Of a stretch of 64,000 nt of DNA, positions 8,279 to 16,421 are shown one piece after another (the first letter of the stretch is position 1; every line of letters begins with the position of its first letter). A program made the translations under genes and the position numbers. Source of the stretch: Mycobacterium senriense (GTDB taxonomy: Bacteria; Actinomycetota; Actinomycetes; Mycobacteriales; Mycobacteriaceae); assembly GCF_019668465.1 (NCBI RefSeq), contig NZ_AP024828.1, forward strand, positions 3,472,001 to 3,536,000, written 5' to 3'. Below the pieces are notes generated by a model. That model saw only the letters and a program-made list of their open reading frames with translations, had not been told where the DNA came from and ran no database searches.

Positions 8279-9478
8279 GTGGACTTCTCACGGGTCACGC
8301 TGTCCGACGACGATCAGCGCTTCCTCTCCGAAGCGCGCGATTTCCTGCGCACGCATGTGACGGAAGACGTCAAGCGCCGGGACCGGGAGACGGGTGACAA
8401 CTTCGACGAAGCGGTGCATCTGGCGTTGGGTGCCGCCGGTTACCTTGAGCGCGAATGGAAGCCTGAGGCCGACGGCGGCTTCAGCCGGCTGCGTCGCCGC
8501 ATCTGGGAGCTGGAGAAGCGGCGCGCACACGTACCCTGGGTGACCTGGGGTACCACCGCCATGGTGGCCCGTTCGGTGGCGAGATTCGGCTCGGCCGAGT
8601 TGCGGGACGAAGTGCTGCCGGGCGTTTTCAGCGGGCACGTCCGGCTGTGCCTGGGCTACACCGAACCCGAAGGCGGGTCCGACATCGCCACCTGCAAGAC
8701 CCGCGCGGTGCGGGAAGCGGATGGGTCGAGCTGGGTAATCAACGGTTCCAAGATGTTCACCACCGGAGCGCACAACTGCCAGTACGTCTTCCTCATCACC
8801 AACACCGACCCGGACGCCCAGAAGCACAAGAGCCTGACCATGTTCCTGGTCCCGCTGGACTCCCCGGGCATCGAGATCCAGGGCATCCGCACCGTCGACG
8901 GTGACCGCACCAACATCGTTTACTACAGCGACGTTCGCGTCGACGACAAGTACCGCCTGGGTGACGTGAATGCGGGCTGGACGGTGCTGCGTGAACCCCT
9001 CAACACCGAGCACGGCGCGGTGGTCGCCGCCCCGGACGGGCTGCAGGACGTGTCGATCATGATGCACCAGGCCGGTTTCATGGCCGATGCCCTGGACAAG
9101 GCCGCGGCCAGAGTCGCGGAGCGGGATCCAAACGGGCGCAGGCTGATTGACGACACGGCGGTGGCATATCGCCTGGGGCGCAGCGCCGCGCGGATGGAGG
9201 CGTCGCTGAGCGCCCCCAGCATCTTCGGGCGCGTCGCCCTGGCGCAGACGATGCGTGACATCTCCCCGGACCTGATGGACATCCTCGGCACCGCGGCCAC
9301 GCTGCCCTTCGGCACCGACGGTGCCGCCGACAACGGGGCCGCGGAGTACGTGTACCGGTTCGCCCCGCTGGTCGGGATCTATGGCGGCACACTCGAGGTG
9401 TTTCGCAACATGATCGCGCAGTACGTGCTGGGCCTGGGCAAGCCCGCGTACGCGCCGGTCGCGCAGAAAGCGTCCTAG
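8279..9478 (+). CDS. Acyl-CoA dehydrogenase, long subunit (FadE-like)
   Basis: This 399-residue protein has full acyl-CoA dehydrogenase architecture. The FAD/substrate motif GYTEPEGGSD lies near residue 125, WVINGSKMFTTGA follows, and the C-terminal domain ends with IYGGTLEVFRNMIA. It begins with GTG at 8279, directly after the TAA of its partner gene. It is the likely FAD-binding, catalytic half of a two-subunit dehydrogenase. It is the last gene of the operon that starts at 2674; a long inverted repeat follows. Confidence 0.9.
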   Translation: MDFSRVTLSDDDQRFLSEARDFLRTHVTEDVKRRDRETGDNFDEAVHLALGAAGYLEREWKPEADGGFSRLRRRIWELEKRRAHVPWVTWGTTAMVARSVARFGSAELRDEVLPGVFSGHVRLCLGYTEPEGGSDIATCKTRAVREADGSSWVINGSKMFTTGAHNCQYVFLITNTDPDAQKHKSLTMFLVPLDSPGIEIQGIRTVDGDRTNIVYYSDVRVDDKYRLGDVNAGWTVLREPLNTEHGAVVAAPDGLQDVSIMMHQAGFMADALDKAAARVAERDPNGRRLIDDTAVAYRLGRSAARMEASLSAPSIFGRVALAQTMRDISPDLMDILGTAATLPFGTDGAADNGAAEYVYRFAPLVGIYGGTLEVFRNMIAQYVLGLGKPAYAPVAQKAS

Positions 9479-9528
9479 CGCGGGGGAGCGCATGCCGGCG
9501 CAGGCGTGTTCGGGTCGGCCGGCGAACA

Positions 9529-9625
9529 CGAGTGTGAATCCATGGCTTTCGGTGTGAGCTGACGGCGGGGTTCGTCGGCGTGTCGTCGCCCAGGAATCAC
9601 ACTGAAAGCCAAGGGTTCACACTCG
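9529..9625. repeat. Long imperfect inverted repeat between convergent operons
   Basis: Bases 9529-9557 pair with 9597-9625 (29-bp arms, three mismatches) around a 39-base loop. The arms begin with CGAGTGTGAA and contain TGGCTTTC. The element fills most of the 154-base gap between two convergent operons and ends 7 bases before the thiolase stop. It could act as a two-way terminator or be a copy of a small dispersed palindromic element. Confidence 0.75.
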
Positions 9626-9632
9626 ACGCAAC

Positions 9633-10787
9633 TCAGGTCGTGAGGATGGTCGCCGCGGCGGTGCCCGGTGCGCCGTACAGCTGGGTGAATCCCACCTTCG
9701 GGCTCCCGGGCACCTGCCGCTCGCCCGCTTCACCGCGGAGTTGGCGCACGATCTCGTGGATCTGCCGCAGGCCGGAGGCGCCGATGGGCTCGCCATTGGC
9801 GATCAGCCCGCCGTCGGTGTTGACCGGCATCGCGCCGTTGATCTCGGTGGCGCCGTCGGCCAGTAGCTTCTCCTGATCGCCGTGCTCGCAGAACCCGCAC
9901 TCGGCCATGTGGATGATCTCGGCACCGGCGTCGGTGTCCTGCAACTGGATCACGTCGACATCGTCGGGCGCGACGCCGGCCTTCTCGAACGCGGTCCGCG
10001 CGGCGTAAACCGTTGGGGCCATGTCTTCTTCGACCGGCGCGCAGGTGGTGTTGACCTCGTAGGCCCCGTAGCGGCGGGTACGCACCTCCACCGCCCGCAG
10101 ATAGACGGGCTTGGAGGTATAGCGGTGCGCGATGTCCGCTCGGCACATGATCACCGCGGCAGCGCCTTCGTCGGGCGCGCAGAACATGTATTGGGTCAGC
10201 GGATAATTCAGCATCGTCGAGTTCAGGATGTCTTCTTCGGAGATCGGCTTGCGGCGAAATGCGTTGGGGTTGATGGCCCCGTTGCGGAAGTTTTTGGCGG
10301 CGACCTTGGCCAGGGTCTGCTGGGAGATGCCGTGATCGTGGAGGTAGCGGTTGGCCTTCATGCCGAAGAACTGGGTCGTCAGATATTGCCCGTTCTCGGC
10401 GTACCACCGCGGCATTCCGACCAGCGCGGGGTCCTCGGTGAATGCGCCGCGCGGGTGTTTGTCCAGTCCGATGGCGATCCCGATGTCGTAGTCGCCCAGC
10501 CGGATGCCGTCGGCGCATGCCTTGGCGGCGCTGGCGGCGGTCGCGCATGCGTTGAACACGTTGGTGAACGGGATGCCGGTCAGGCCGACCATGCCGACGA
10601 TCGCGTCCGGGTTGGCCACCGTCCAGCTCCCGCCGGTGGCGAACTGGACGTCCCGCCAACCGATACCGGCGTCGGCGACCGCGGCGAGAATGGCGTCGAC
10701 GCCCATCTGCATCGCCGACTTGCCCTCGAAGCGCCCGAACGGGTGTAAACCCACGCCGATGATGGCCACATCGTTATTGGGGGTCAC
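9633..10787 (-). CDS. Thiolase-family lipid-transfer protein (SCPx/Ltp-like)
   Basis: This 384-residue thiolase-fold protein resembles mycobacterial Ltp/SCPx-type enzymes. The nucleophilic Cys is C81 in FNACATAASA. The C-terminal motif is NTDGGLIANGEPIGASG, where the catalytic His of the classic GHPxGASG thiolase motif is Glu. This points to retro-aldol or altered Claisen chemistry, as in the Ltp2 side-chain aldolase, rather than ordinary thiolysis. Ltp2-type enzymes work with a DUF35 partner; none is adjacent. GTG at 10787 is chosen because it overlaps the upstream TGA as GTGA. Third gene of the operon P450, CoA-transferase, thiolase. Confidence 0.85.
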   Translation of the reverse strand: MTPNNDVAIIGVGLHPFGRFEGKSAMQMGVDAILAAVADAGIGWRDVQFATGGSWTVANPDAIVGMVGLTGIPFTNVFNACATAASAAKACADGIRLGDYDIGIAIGLDKHPRGAFTEDPALVGMPRWYAENGQYLTTQFFGMKANRYLHDHGISQQTLAKVAAKNFRNGAINPNAFRRKPISEEDILNSTMLNYPLTQYMFCAPDEGAAAVIMCRADIAHRYTSKPVYLRAVEVRTRRYGAYEVNTTCAPVEEDMAPTVYAARTAFEKAGVAPDDVDVIQLQDTDAGAEIIHMAECGFCEHGDQEKLLADGATEINGAMPVNTDGGLIANGEPIGASGLRQIHEIVRQLRGEAGERQVPGSPKVGFTQLYGAPGTAAATILTT

Positions 10788-12010
10788 GCAATGGCTCCCG
10801 CATCCTTGAGTTGCTCGATCCGGTCCCAGTCCATGCCGAGCTCCATCAGGACCAGCTCGGTGTGCTCGCTGGCCTGCGGCGCCCGCGTCGTGGTCAACGG
10901 TTCGTGGTTGAACTGAACGGGGCCGCGGACCACGCGGAACGGCTTGCCACCGCCGGCGAGCTCGACCTCGGCGATCATGTCGTTGGCGATCGCCTGCTCG
11001 TCGTGCACCAGGTCGATGAGGCTCTGGAACGGCGCCCACTGACCCTTCATGGTCTTGAGGTGCTGTCGCCAGTAGTCAAAAGGCTTGCCGGCAAAAGCCT
11101 TTGAAATCAAATCGGCGGCGGCGTCGGCGTTCTGGATCAACGGGAGCACGTCGGAAAAGCGGGGATCGTCGGCCGCCTCGGGAATGCCCAGGTGTTCGAA
11201 CGTGTCGCGGATCAGCCCGGTCGGGCTGATGATGCACAGGTTGATGGTGCCGCCGTCGGAGGTTTCGTAGTTGCCCATGAACGGATTCACCGAGGGCGCA
11301 CCCGAACCCGGCATGGGCGTGCGCATGACCTCGCCGGTCTCCATGCCCTGCGTTACGCTGGCGCCCGCCGCCCACCAGGCCGTGCTCAGCAGCGACACGT
11401 CCAGTTCGACGGCCTCGCCGGTGCGCTCGCGATGCAGCAGCGCGGCCGAGATGCCGCCGGCGATGAACATGCCGCCGATCGAATCGCCGAATGCGGGAAT
11501 GCCTTGCCCCAGTGCGCCGCCCAGCTCCTCGGGGGTCAGGGCGTACCCGATGCCGCTGCGCGTCCAGAACGCCGTGCCGTCATAGCCGCCGGTGTCACGC
11601 TCGGCCCCTTTGTCGCCGTAGGCCGAGCCGCGCGCGTACACGATGTTCGGGTTCACCGCGCGAATGTGCTCCACGTCGAACTTGTGCTTCTGGCGCTGCG
11701 CGGGCATGTAGTTGGTGAGGAACACATCCGCGGTCTTGGCCAGCTCGTAGATCACTTCCTGCCCGCCCGGCGTGGAGACGTCGATCCCGACGCTGCGTTT
11801 GCCGCGGTTGGGATGTTCCATCAGCGGGTGTCGTTCCGGATCGACTTGAATGCCACCCATATTCAGGAAACCGCGCTGGGTGTCGCCGCGCGCCGGGTGT
11901 TCGACTTTGATGACGTCCGCTCCCCAGTCGGCCAGGATGGCTCCCGCCGCAGGAACGAAGGTGAACTGCGCAAGTTCCAGGACCCGAAAGCCCGTCATGA
12001 CTTTGACCAT
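10784..12010 (-). CDS. CaiB/BaiF family CoA-transferase
   Basis: This 408-residue family III CoA-transferase moves CoA between carboxylates. The N-terminal Rossmann-like start has GADVIKVEHP near residues 30-39, and D204 in VELDVSLLS is the expected covalent-intermediate Asp. ATG at 12010 lies 10 bases after the P450 stop; ATG at 11998 is an alternative. The 3' end overlaps the thiolase start by four bases. In the pathway it probably activates an acid product of P450 oxidation without spending ATP. Confidence 0.9.
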   Translation of the reverse strand: MVKVMTGFRVLELAQFTFVPAAGAILADWGADVIKVEHPARGDTQRGFLNMGGIQVDPERHPLMEHPNRGKRSVGIDVSTPGGQEVIYELAKTADVFLTNYMPAQRQKHKFDVEHIRAVNPNIVYARGSAYGDKGAERDTGGYDGTAFWTRSGIGYALTPEELGGALGQGIPAFGDSIGGMFIAGGISAALLHRERTGEAVELDVSLLSTAWWAAGASVTQGMETGEVMRTPMPGSGAPSVNPFMGNYETSDGGTINLCIISPTGLIRDTFEHLGIPEAADDPRFSDVLPLIQNADAAADLISKAFAGKPFDYWRQHLKTMKGQWAPFQSLIDLVHDEQAIANDMIAEVELAGGGKPFRVVRGPVQFNHEPLTTTRAPQASEHTELVLMELGMDWDRIEQLKDAGAIA

Positions 12011-12020
12011 TTCGCCGACC

Positions 12021-13229
12021 CTACTTCGCGTCGAACGTCACCGGAAGCGCATTCGGCGACCGGAACGGCTGACCGTGGATGTGTGGGTCATCGTCGGTCA
12101 GCAAGGTGACATTGGTCAGCCGGTCCAGTAGGCATTCCATCGCGACGCGCGTTTCCAGCCGCGCCAGATGCAGACCCAGGCAGGTGTGCTCACCGGCGGC
12201 GAACGAGATGTGGGGCACGTGCTTGCGGAAGATGTCGAACCCTTCGGAGCGTTCCCAGCGTCGTTCGTCGCGGTTCGCCGAACCGATGCACACTCCGATC
12301 ACCGAACGAGCCGGAATCTTCACACCTTCCACCTGGGTGTCTTCGGTCGTGAAGCGTTGCACGACGGTCAGCGGTGTCTCGTAGCGCAGCCCTTCCTCGA
12401 TGGCCGGCGCCAGCAACTCGCGGTCGGCCTGCACCGCGGCGAACTGCTCCGGATGGGTGAGCAACAGATACAGCAGGTTTCCCGACGAGCGGTAGGTGGT
12501 CTCCAGGCCGGCGGGCAGCAGCAACCGCAGGAACGAGTAAATGGCTTCGTCGGTGAGCTTTTCGCCGTCGATCTCCGCGGTGACCAGGTCGCCGATGATG
12601 TCCTCGGTGGGCTTGGACCTGCGCTGTTCGATCTGTTCGAGGAAATAGTCCTTGAGCGCGGTCGACGCCTCGAAGGCGCCTTCGTAGTTGACGTGGTAGC
12701 TGATCAATTGGACGGCGCGCTTGCGGAACATCGGCAGGTCGTCGGCCGGCAGTCCCAGCAGCCTGGAGATGACGCGGGTGGGGAACTCGAAGGTGAAGTC
12801 CCGGATCAGGTCGGCGCGCCCGGTCTCGATGAACTCGTCGATCAGGCCATTGCAGATCGGCCGCACGATGGTGGGCTCCCAGCGGGCCAGCGCTTTGGAC
12901 TTGAACGCCGCGGAGACCAGGTTGCGGTGCTCGCGGTGCTTCTTGCCCTCCATCGCCAGAATCGTCGGCCCCATGAACAGGCCGATGGTCTTGTCGTACG
13001 GCTTGGAACTGAACACCCGGCCGTCCCTGAACACCGTGTTGACCGCGTCGAACGACATCGCCGAGAACTCCTGCTTGGGCAGCAGGGACTCCGGCGTCTT
13101 GGAGTAGTCCATCACCGTGCCCGCGAACACGCCGGCCTCCCGCCGCTTGCGGGCAAAGAACGGGTAGGGGTCACGCAGGCTGACGGTCTCGTCGCCGGCA
13201 CCGGCGGCGGTGTGAACGTTGGTCGTCAC
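12021..13229 (-). CDS. Cytochrome P450
   Basis: This 402-residue bacterial P450 is expected to hydroxylate a hydrophobic substrate. The I-helix motif is AGLETT (240-245), ExxR is E279/R282, and the haem-binding loop is FAAGEHTCLG with Cys350. It is a close paralogue of the P450 at 30088-31320: both share LRLLLPAGLETTYRSSG and the KTIGL and EIDGEKLTDEAI regions. GTG at 13229 is chosen because CTGGAG precedes it. No ferredoxin or reductase is next to it. A perfect motif-1 palindrome lies 55 bases upstream and probably controls the operon. Confidence 0.93.
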   Translation of the reverse strand: MTTNVHTAAGAGDETVSLRDPYPFFARKRREAGVFAGTVMDYSKTPESLLPKQEFSAMSFDAVNTVFRDGRVFSSKPYDKTIGLFMGPTILAMEGKKHREHRNLVSAAFKSKALARWEPTIVRPICNGLIDEFIETGRADLIRDFTFEFPTRVISRLLGLPADDLPMFRKRAVQLISYHVNYEGAFEASTALKDYFLEQIEQRRSKPTEDIIGDLVTAEIDGEKLTDEAIYSFLRLLLPAGLETTYRSSGNLLYLLLTHPEQFAAVQADRELLAPAIEEGLRYETPLTVVQRFTTEDTQVEGVKIPARSVIGVCIGSANRDERRWERSEGFDIFRKHVPHISFAAGEHTCLGLHLARLETRVAMECLLDRLTNVTLLTDDDPHIHGQPFRSPNALPVTFDAK

Positions 13230-13283
13230 CTGATCTCCAGCATCTTGATCCCAGCACGATCGAACACTTACTTCGTAAGATCG

Positions 13284-13302
13284 TACTGTAATTATTACAG
13301 TA
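13284..13302. promoter_or_regulatory. Motif-1 site, perfect palindrome
   Basis: TACTGTAATTATTACAGTA is a perfect 9-1-9 dyad and the best copy of the motif-1 family. It is centred 64 bases before the P450 GTG on the minus strand and also lies before the small frame at 13361. A second small dyad, CTTACTTCGTAAG (13267-13279), is next to it. Typical of a TetR- or GntR-type operator. Confidence 0.7.
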
Positions 13303-13360
13303 GGCAATATGGGCATGACCACGCGAGACAGCTCGCCGGTGCGGACACCGAAGGTGATTC

Positions 13361-13492
13361 ATGAGCACACTCCCGAACGCGGCGCCGCCGTTCGGCCGGT
13401 CATTGTGGCTGGGCGCCGACGTGATGATGCGAATAGCGAAGGCCCGCAACGGCCGCCGGCTCAGCGCGAGTCGGTCAGTTTCCCGGCCGTAG
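13361..13492 (+). CDS. Possible small or remnant gene
   Basis: This 43-codon frame starts with ATG at 13361 behind a good ribosome site (AAGGTG, 6 bases away) and a divergent motif-1 operator. The translation begins MSTLPNAAPPFGRSLWLG and looks like a protein N-terminus, but stops soon after and matches no family I recognise. It ends 21 bases before the convergent ligase gene. It may be a real small protein or the 5' remnant of a deleted gene once driven by the same operator. Confidence 0.3.
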   Translation: MSTLPNAAPPFGRSLWLGADVMMRIAKARNGRRLSASRSVSRP

Positions 13493-13513
13493 CCAACCGG
13501 CCCGCGTACCCGG

Positions 13514-15166
13514 TCAGCCGCTGACCGCCTGCTCGCGCGCCCACCGGTAGTCGGCCTTACCCGACGGACTCCGCTCGATGATCGAACGGAACACGATCGC
13601 TTTGGGCAGTTTGTAGCGCGCCAGGGTCTGCGCGGCGTGCGCCACCAGTTCTTCGGACTCGGCGCCGGCTCCCGGTGCGAGCGCCACCACGGCGACGACC
13701 TCCTGGCCCCACCGCTCGCTCGGCCGACCGGCGACCACCACGTCGGCCACCGCGGGATGCGACGCGAGGGCCGTCTCGACCTCCTCGACGAAGATCTTCT
13801 CGCCGCCGGAGTTGATGGTCACCGAATCCCGGCCCAGCAATTCGATGGAGCCGTCGGCGCCGTGGCGCGCGCGGTCACCGGGGACGGCGTACCGGACGCC
13901 GTCGATCACCGGAAATGTCTTGGCCGTCTTGGCCGCATCGCCCTTGTAGCCGAGCGGAACGTAGCCTCGCTGCGCCAGCCAGCCCATCCCCTCGTGGCCC
14001 GGCTCCAGGATTGCCGTCAAGTCCTCGGCCGCCACGAAGGTGTCCGGCCCGGCGTTGAACGTGCCGGTGGCCACCGCTCCCGACGTCGACATGTGGTGCA
14101 TCTGCGCCCCGGTCTCCGACGAGCCGACGCCATCGACCACAACGGCGTTCGGCAGCGCTTCTATCAAGCGTTGCTTGACGTACGGGGTCAGCAGCGCACC
14201 GCCGTTGGCGACGACCGCCAGCGACGACACGTCGGCGATCCCCTTCTCGATCGCGGCGACCAAGGGGCGCGCCATCGCATCGCCCACCACGGTGACCACC
14301 ATGACTCTTTCCCGCTCGATGGTGCGCACCACGTCGTCGGCGTCCAGGTGATCGACCACCGTCGGAAAGACGACGGACTGCCCCGTCGTGATCGCGGTCA
14401 TCACACTCCACTGGGCGGCGCCATGGATCAGCGGGGGCAGAATCATCAGCTTGGTGCCCGGGCCCGACGCGGCGCGTTCGACGATCTCCTCAAGGGAGCT
14501 GGACGGCTCGCCGGTCATCAGATTCCGGCCGCCAAAGGACGTCATGAATATGTCGTGCTGGCGCCACAACACGCCCTTCGGCATGCCCGTCGTGCCACCG
14601 GTGTACAGCACGTACAAGTCGTCGGCGGAGTGCTGAACCGGCGGCGGCTCCGGGGACACCGACGCCAGGGCGGCCTCGTAATCGACTGCGCCGTCAAGCA
14701 AGTCGTTGCCCGAGTCGTCGGCGATCTGGATGAGCACGCGTAGCTGTGGCAGATCCGGCAGGATCTCGGCCACCCGCGGCGCGAACGCGGCGTGGTAGAG
14801 CAGCGCGGTCGCCCCGGCATCCGCCAGCAGGTATTGCAGCTCGCTCTTCACGTAGCGGAAGTTGACGTTGAAGGGGGCGACCCGCGCCTCGAAGCTGCCC
14901 AGCAACGCTTCGACGAATTCGTTCCCGTTGTAGGCGTACAGTCCCAGCAGGTCTTGGCCTACCTCGTGGCCGCCCAGCGCCGAGCGCTCGGTGTGGCAAC
15001 CCAATCCCTGCGCGTGCAGGTACGCGGCCAACCGGTTGGAGCGCTCGATCACCTGCCGGTAGGTGAGGCGCTGGTCCCCCTGGATGAGCAGCTCCCGATC
15101 GGGGATCGCGGCGGCGAGGGCCTTCGCGACGGCCGGAACCGTGAATGTTGTTGTGGTGTCGGACAT
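13514..15166 (-). CDS. FadD-type acyl-CoA synthetase
   Basis: This 550-residue ANL-superfamily ligase resembles mycobacterial FadD19-like enzymes, which activate branched or sterol side-chain acids. The ATP loop is TGGTTGMPKG, A5 is VGSSETGA, INSGGEKIFVEEVE is intact, and SPSGKADYRWA carries the catalytic Lys. ATG at 15166 is preferred because GAGAGG lies 4 bases upstream; GTG at 15178 would overlap the thioesterase stop as GTGA and is a real alternative. Last gene of the Rieske operon. A paralogue is at 4783-6402. Confidence 0.9.
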   Translation of the reverse strand: MSDTTTTFTVPAVAKALAAAIPDRELLIQGDQRLTYRQVIERSNRLAAYLHAQGLGCHTERSALGGHEVGQDLLGLYAYNGNEFVEALLGSFEARVAPFNVNFRYVKSELQYLLADAGATALLYHAAFAPRVAEILPDLPQLRVLIQIADDSGNDLLDGAVDYEAALASVSPEPPPVQHSADDLYVLYTGGTTGMPKGVLWRQHDIFMTSFGGRNLMTGEPSSSLEEIVERAASGPGTKLMILPPLIHGAAQWSVMTAITTGQSVVFPTVVDHLDADDVVRTIERERVMVVTVVGDAMARPLVAAIEKGIADVSSLAVVANGGALLTPYVKQRLIEALPNAVVVDGVGSSETGAQMHHMSTSGAVATGTFNAGPDTFVAAEDLTAILEPGHEGMGWLAQRGYVPLGYKGDAAKTAKTFPVIDGVRYAVPGDRARHGADGSIELLGRDSVTINSGGEKIFVEEVETALASHPAVADVVVAGRPSERWGQEVVAVVALAPGAGAESEELVAHAAQTLARYKLPKAIVFRSIIERSPSGKADYRWAREQAVSG

Positions 15167-15174
15167 CGTGCCTC

Positions 15175-15795
15175 TCACGGCTGGTGGGGTAACAAACGAA
15201 CCATCAGGCCGTTGGCTTGGCTGAGCAAGGTTCCATCGGCGGCTATCATAGTAGCGTCAATGAAAACCTTCCTGCCGTCGACACTGGCGATGCGGCCGTG
15301 GGCGGTGAGCGGCTGGTCAATGGGGGTGATGCTGCGGAAGTCGACGTGCAGGTAGGCCGTGCGCGTCGGCCGGATGTCCGCGGTCGTCACGACCATGCCG
15401 AACAGCCAGTCGTAGAACAGCGGGATCATGCCGCCGTGCACGGCACGGTTCCCACCGATGTGGGCGGTGCTGAAATGACCGGTCATCCGTACGCCGTCGG
15501 GACCGGACTCGGTCACCATCCAGGGCGGTATCAGCGGATGGGCCAACCCCGGCAGGCTCAGCACCCGGCCGGCCACCGCCTCGGTCTCGGGCACTTGGTG
15601 GCCGTCCAGCAGCGCGCAGGCGTTCTCCAGGTGGGTGGTCGCAGCGGCCCACAGCGCGGGGTCGGGCTTGGTCGACACGGTCAGGTCCTGCAGCCGGCGC
15701 AGCGCGGCGACGAACGGGCCCAGTTCCGCGGGCGCGTCCTCGACGGGTCTGACGTCGGGGAATCCGCCTCGAATTTCCGGCGCAGTTTCGGTCAT
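15175..15795 (-). CDS. PaaI-type hotdog thioesterase
   Basis: This 206-residue protein carries a hotdog fold in its C-terminal two thirds: HIGGNRAVHGGMIPLFYDW is the conserved GGxxHGG-like helix region, followed by AYLHVDFRSITPI and the strand with DATMIAADGTLLSQA. Such enzymes hydrolyse acyl-CoA thioesters and may release CoA from dead-end intermediates. The N-terminal 70 residues are less typical. ATG at 15795 overlaps the preceding TGA as ATGA. It sits between an isochorismatase-like protein and a FadD ligase in a Rieske oxygenase operon. Confidence 0.85.
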   Translation of the reverse strand: MTETAPEIRGGFPDVRPVEDAPAELGPFVAALRRLQDLTVSTKPDPALWAAATTHLENACALLDGHQVPETEAVAGRVLSLPGLAHPLIPPWMVTESGPDGVRMTGHFSTAHIGGNRAVHGGMIPLFYDWLFGMVVTTADIRPTRTAYLHVDFRSITPIDQPLTAHGRIASVDGRKVFIDATMIAADGTLLSQANGLMVRLLPHQP

Positions 15796-16421
15796 CGCAT
15801 TCCTGCGTCCCAGGCCCGGAGCAGCTCGTCGGTGCTGGTGATCGTGGCCAGCAGCGACAGGGTGTTGGCGATCATCGCTGCACCATAGTCGGCGGGTATG
15901 CCGGCCACCGCGTCGCGGGGGACGACCACCCGGTAGGCGGCATTGACGGCATCCATGACGAGGTTGGGAATCGCGATGTTCAGCGAAACACCCACCACGA
16001 CGATGGTCGACACCCCGAGATTGCGCAGCACCGAGTCCAGGTCCGTGCCGCCCATCGGGCCCACGCCGTGCCACCGGCGCAACACCAAATCCGAAGGCTC
16101 CGGCCCCAATTCGGGCAGCAGCTCGGCACCCGGCGTGCCGGGTGTGATGTCCACCCTGTTGCCGCCGCCCAACGCGAAGATCTTCGCGTTGTGGTTGGAG
16201 CCGAGCCCGTCGGGTCGCCGCTGCACCAGGCAGTGCACGACCCGCACTCCGGCCGCGCGGGCCGCGGGCAGTAGACGCGCGATGTTGGGCAGCGCCTCGC
16301 GGCGGGCCTCCTCGGCGAGCATCGCCAGCCCCGCGTCGGGACCCATCACCGCGCCCTGGCACTCCTGGGTGACGATCGCGGTGTGTTCGGGTGCGGCCAG
16401 ACCGGCCAGTCGGTCCGTCAT
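15792..16421 (-). CDS. Isochorismatase-like protein lacking the catalytic triad
   Basis: This 209-residue protein has the fold pattern of cysteine hydrolases (isochorismatase/nicotinamidase): the first strand VTQECQ, GGTDLDSVLRNLG, then TIVVVGVSLNIAIPN and MDAVNAAYRVVVPRDA. The three catalytic positions appear changed: Asp to E20, Lys to R115 and Cys to A150. The fold is kept but normal hydrolase chemistry is unlikely. It may be a structural partner, a sensor or an enzyme with different chemistry. ATG at 16421 overlaps the Rieske stop as ATGA, so it is tightly coupled to the oxygenase. Confidence 0.85.
   Translation of the reverse strand: MTDRLAGLAAPEHTAIVTQECQGAVMGPDAGLAMLAEEARREALPNIARLLPAARAAGVRVVHCLVQRRPDGLGSNHNAKIFALGGGNRVDITPGTPGAELLPELGPEPSDLVLRRWHGVGPMGGTDLDSVLRNLGVSTIVVVGVSLNIAIPNLVMDAVNAAYRVVVPRDAVAGIPADYGAAMIANTLSLLATITSTDELLRAWDAGMR

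Noticed and set aside
8288..9529. 413-codon minus-strand frame
   Set aside because: Mirror of the acyl-CoA dehydrogenase gene; composition typical of a shadow frame.
12168..13364. 398-codon plus-strand frame
   Set aside because: Antisense to the P450; no motifs, and the P450 on the other strand is unmistakable.
15243..15260. CTATCATAGTAG resembling motif 2
   Set aside because: It is inside the thioesterase coding sequence and only the first 11 bases match.
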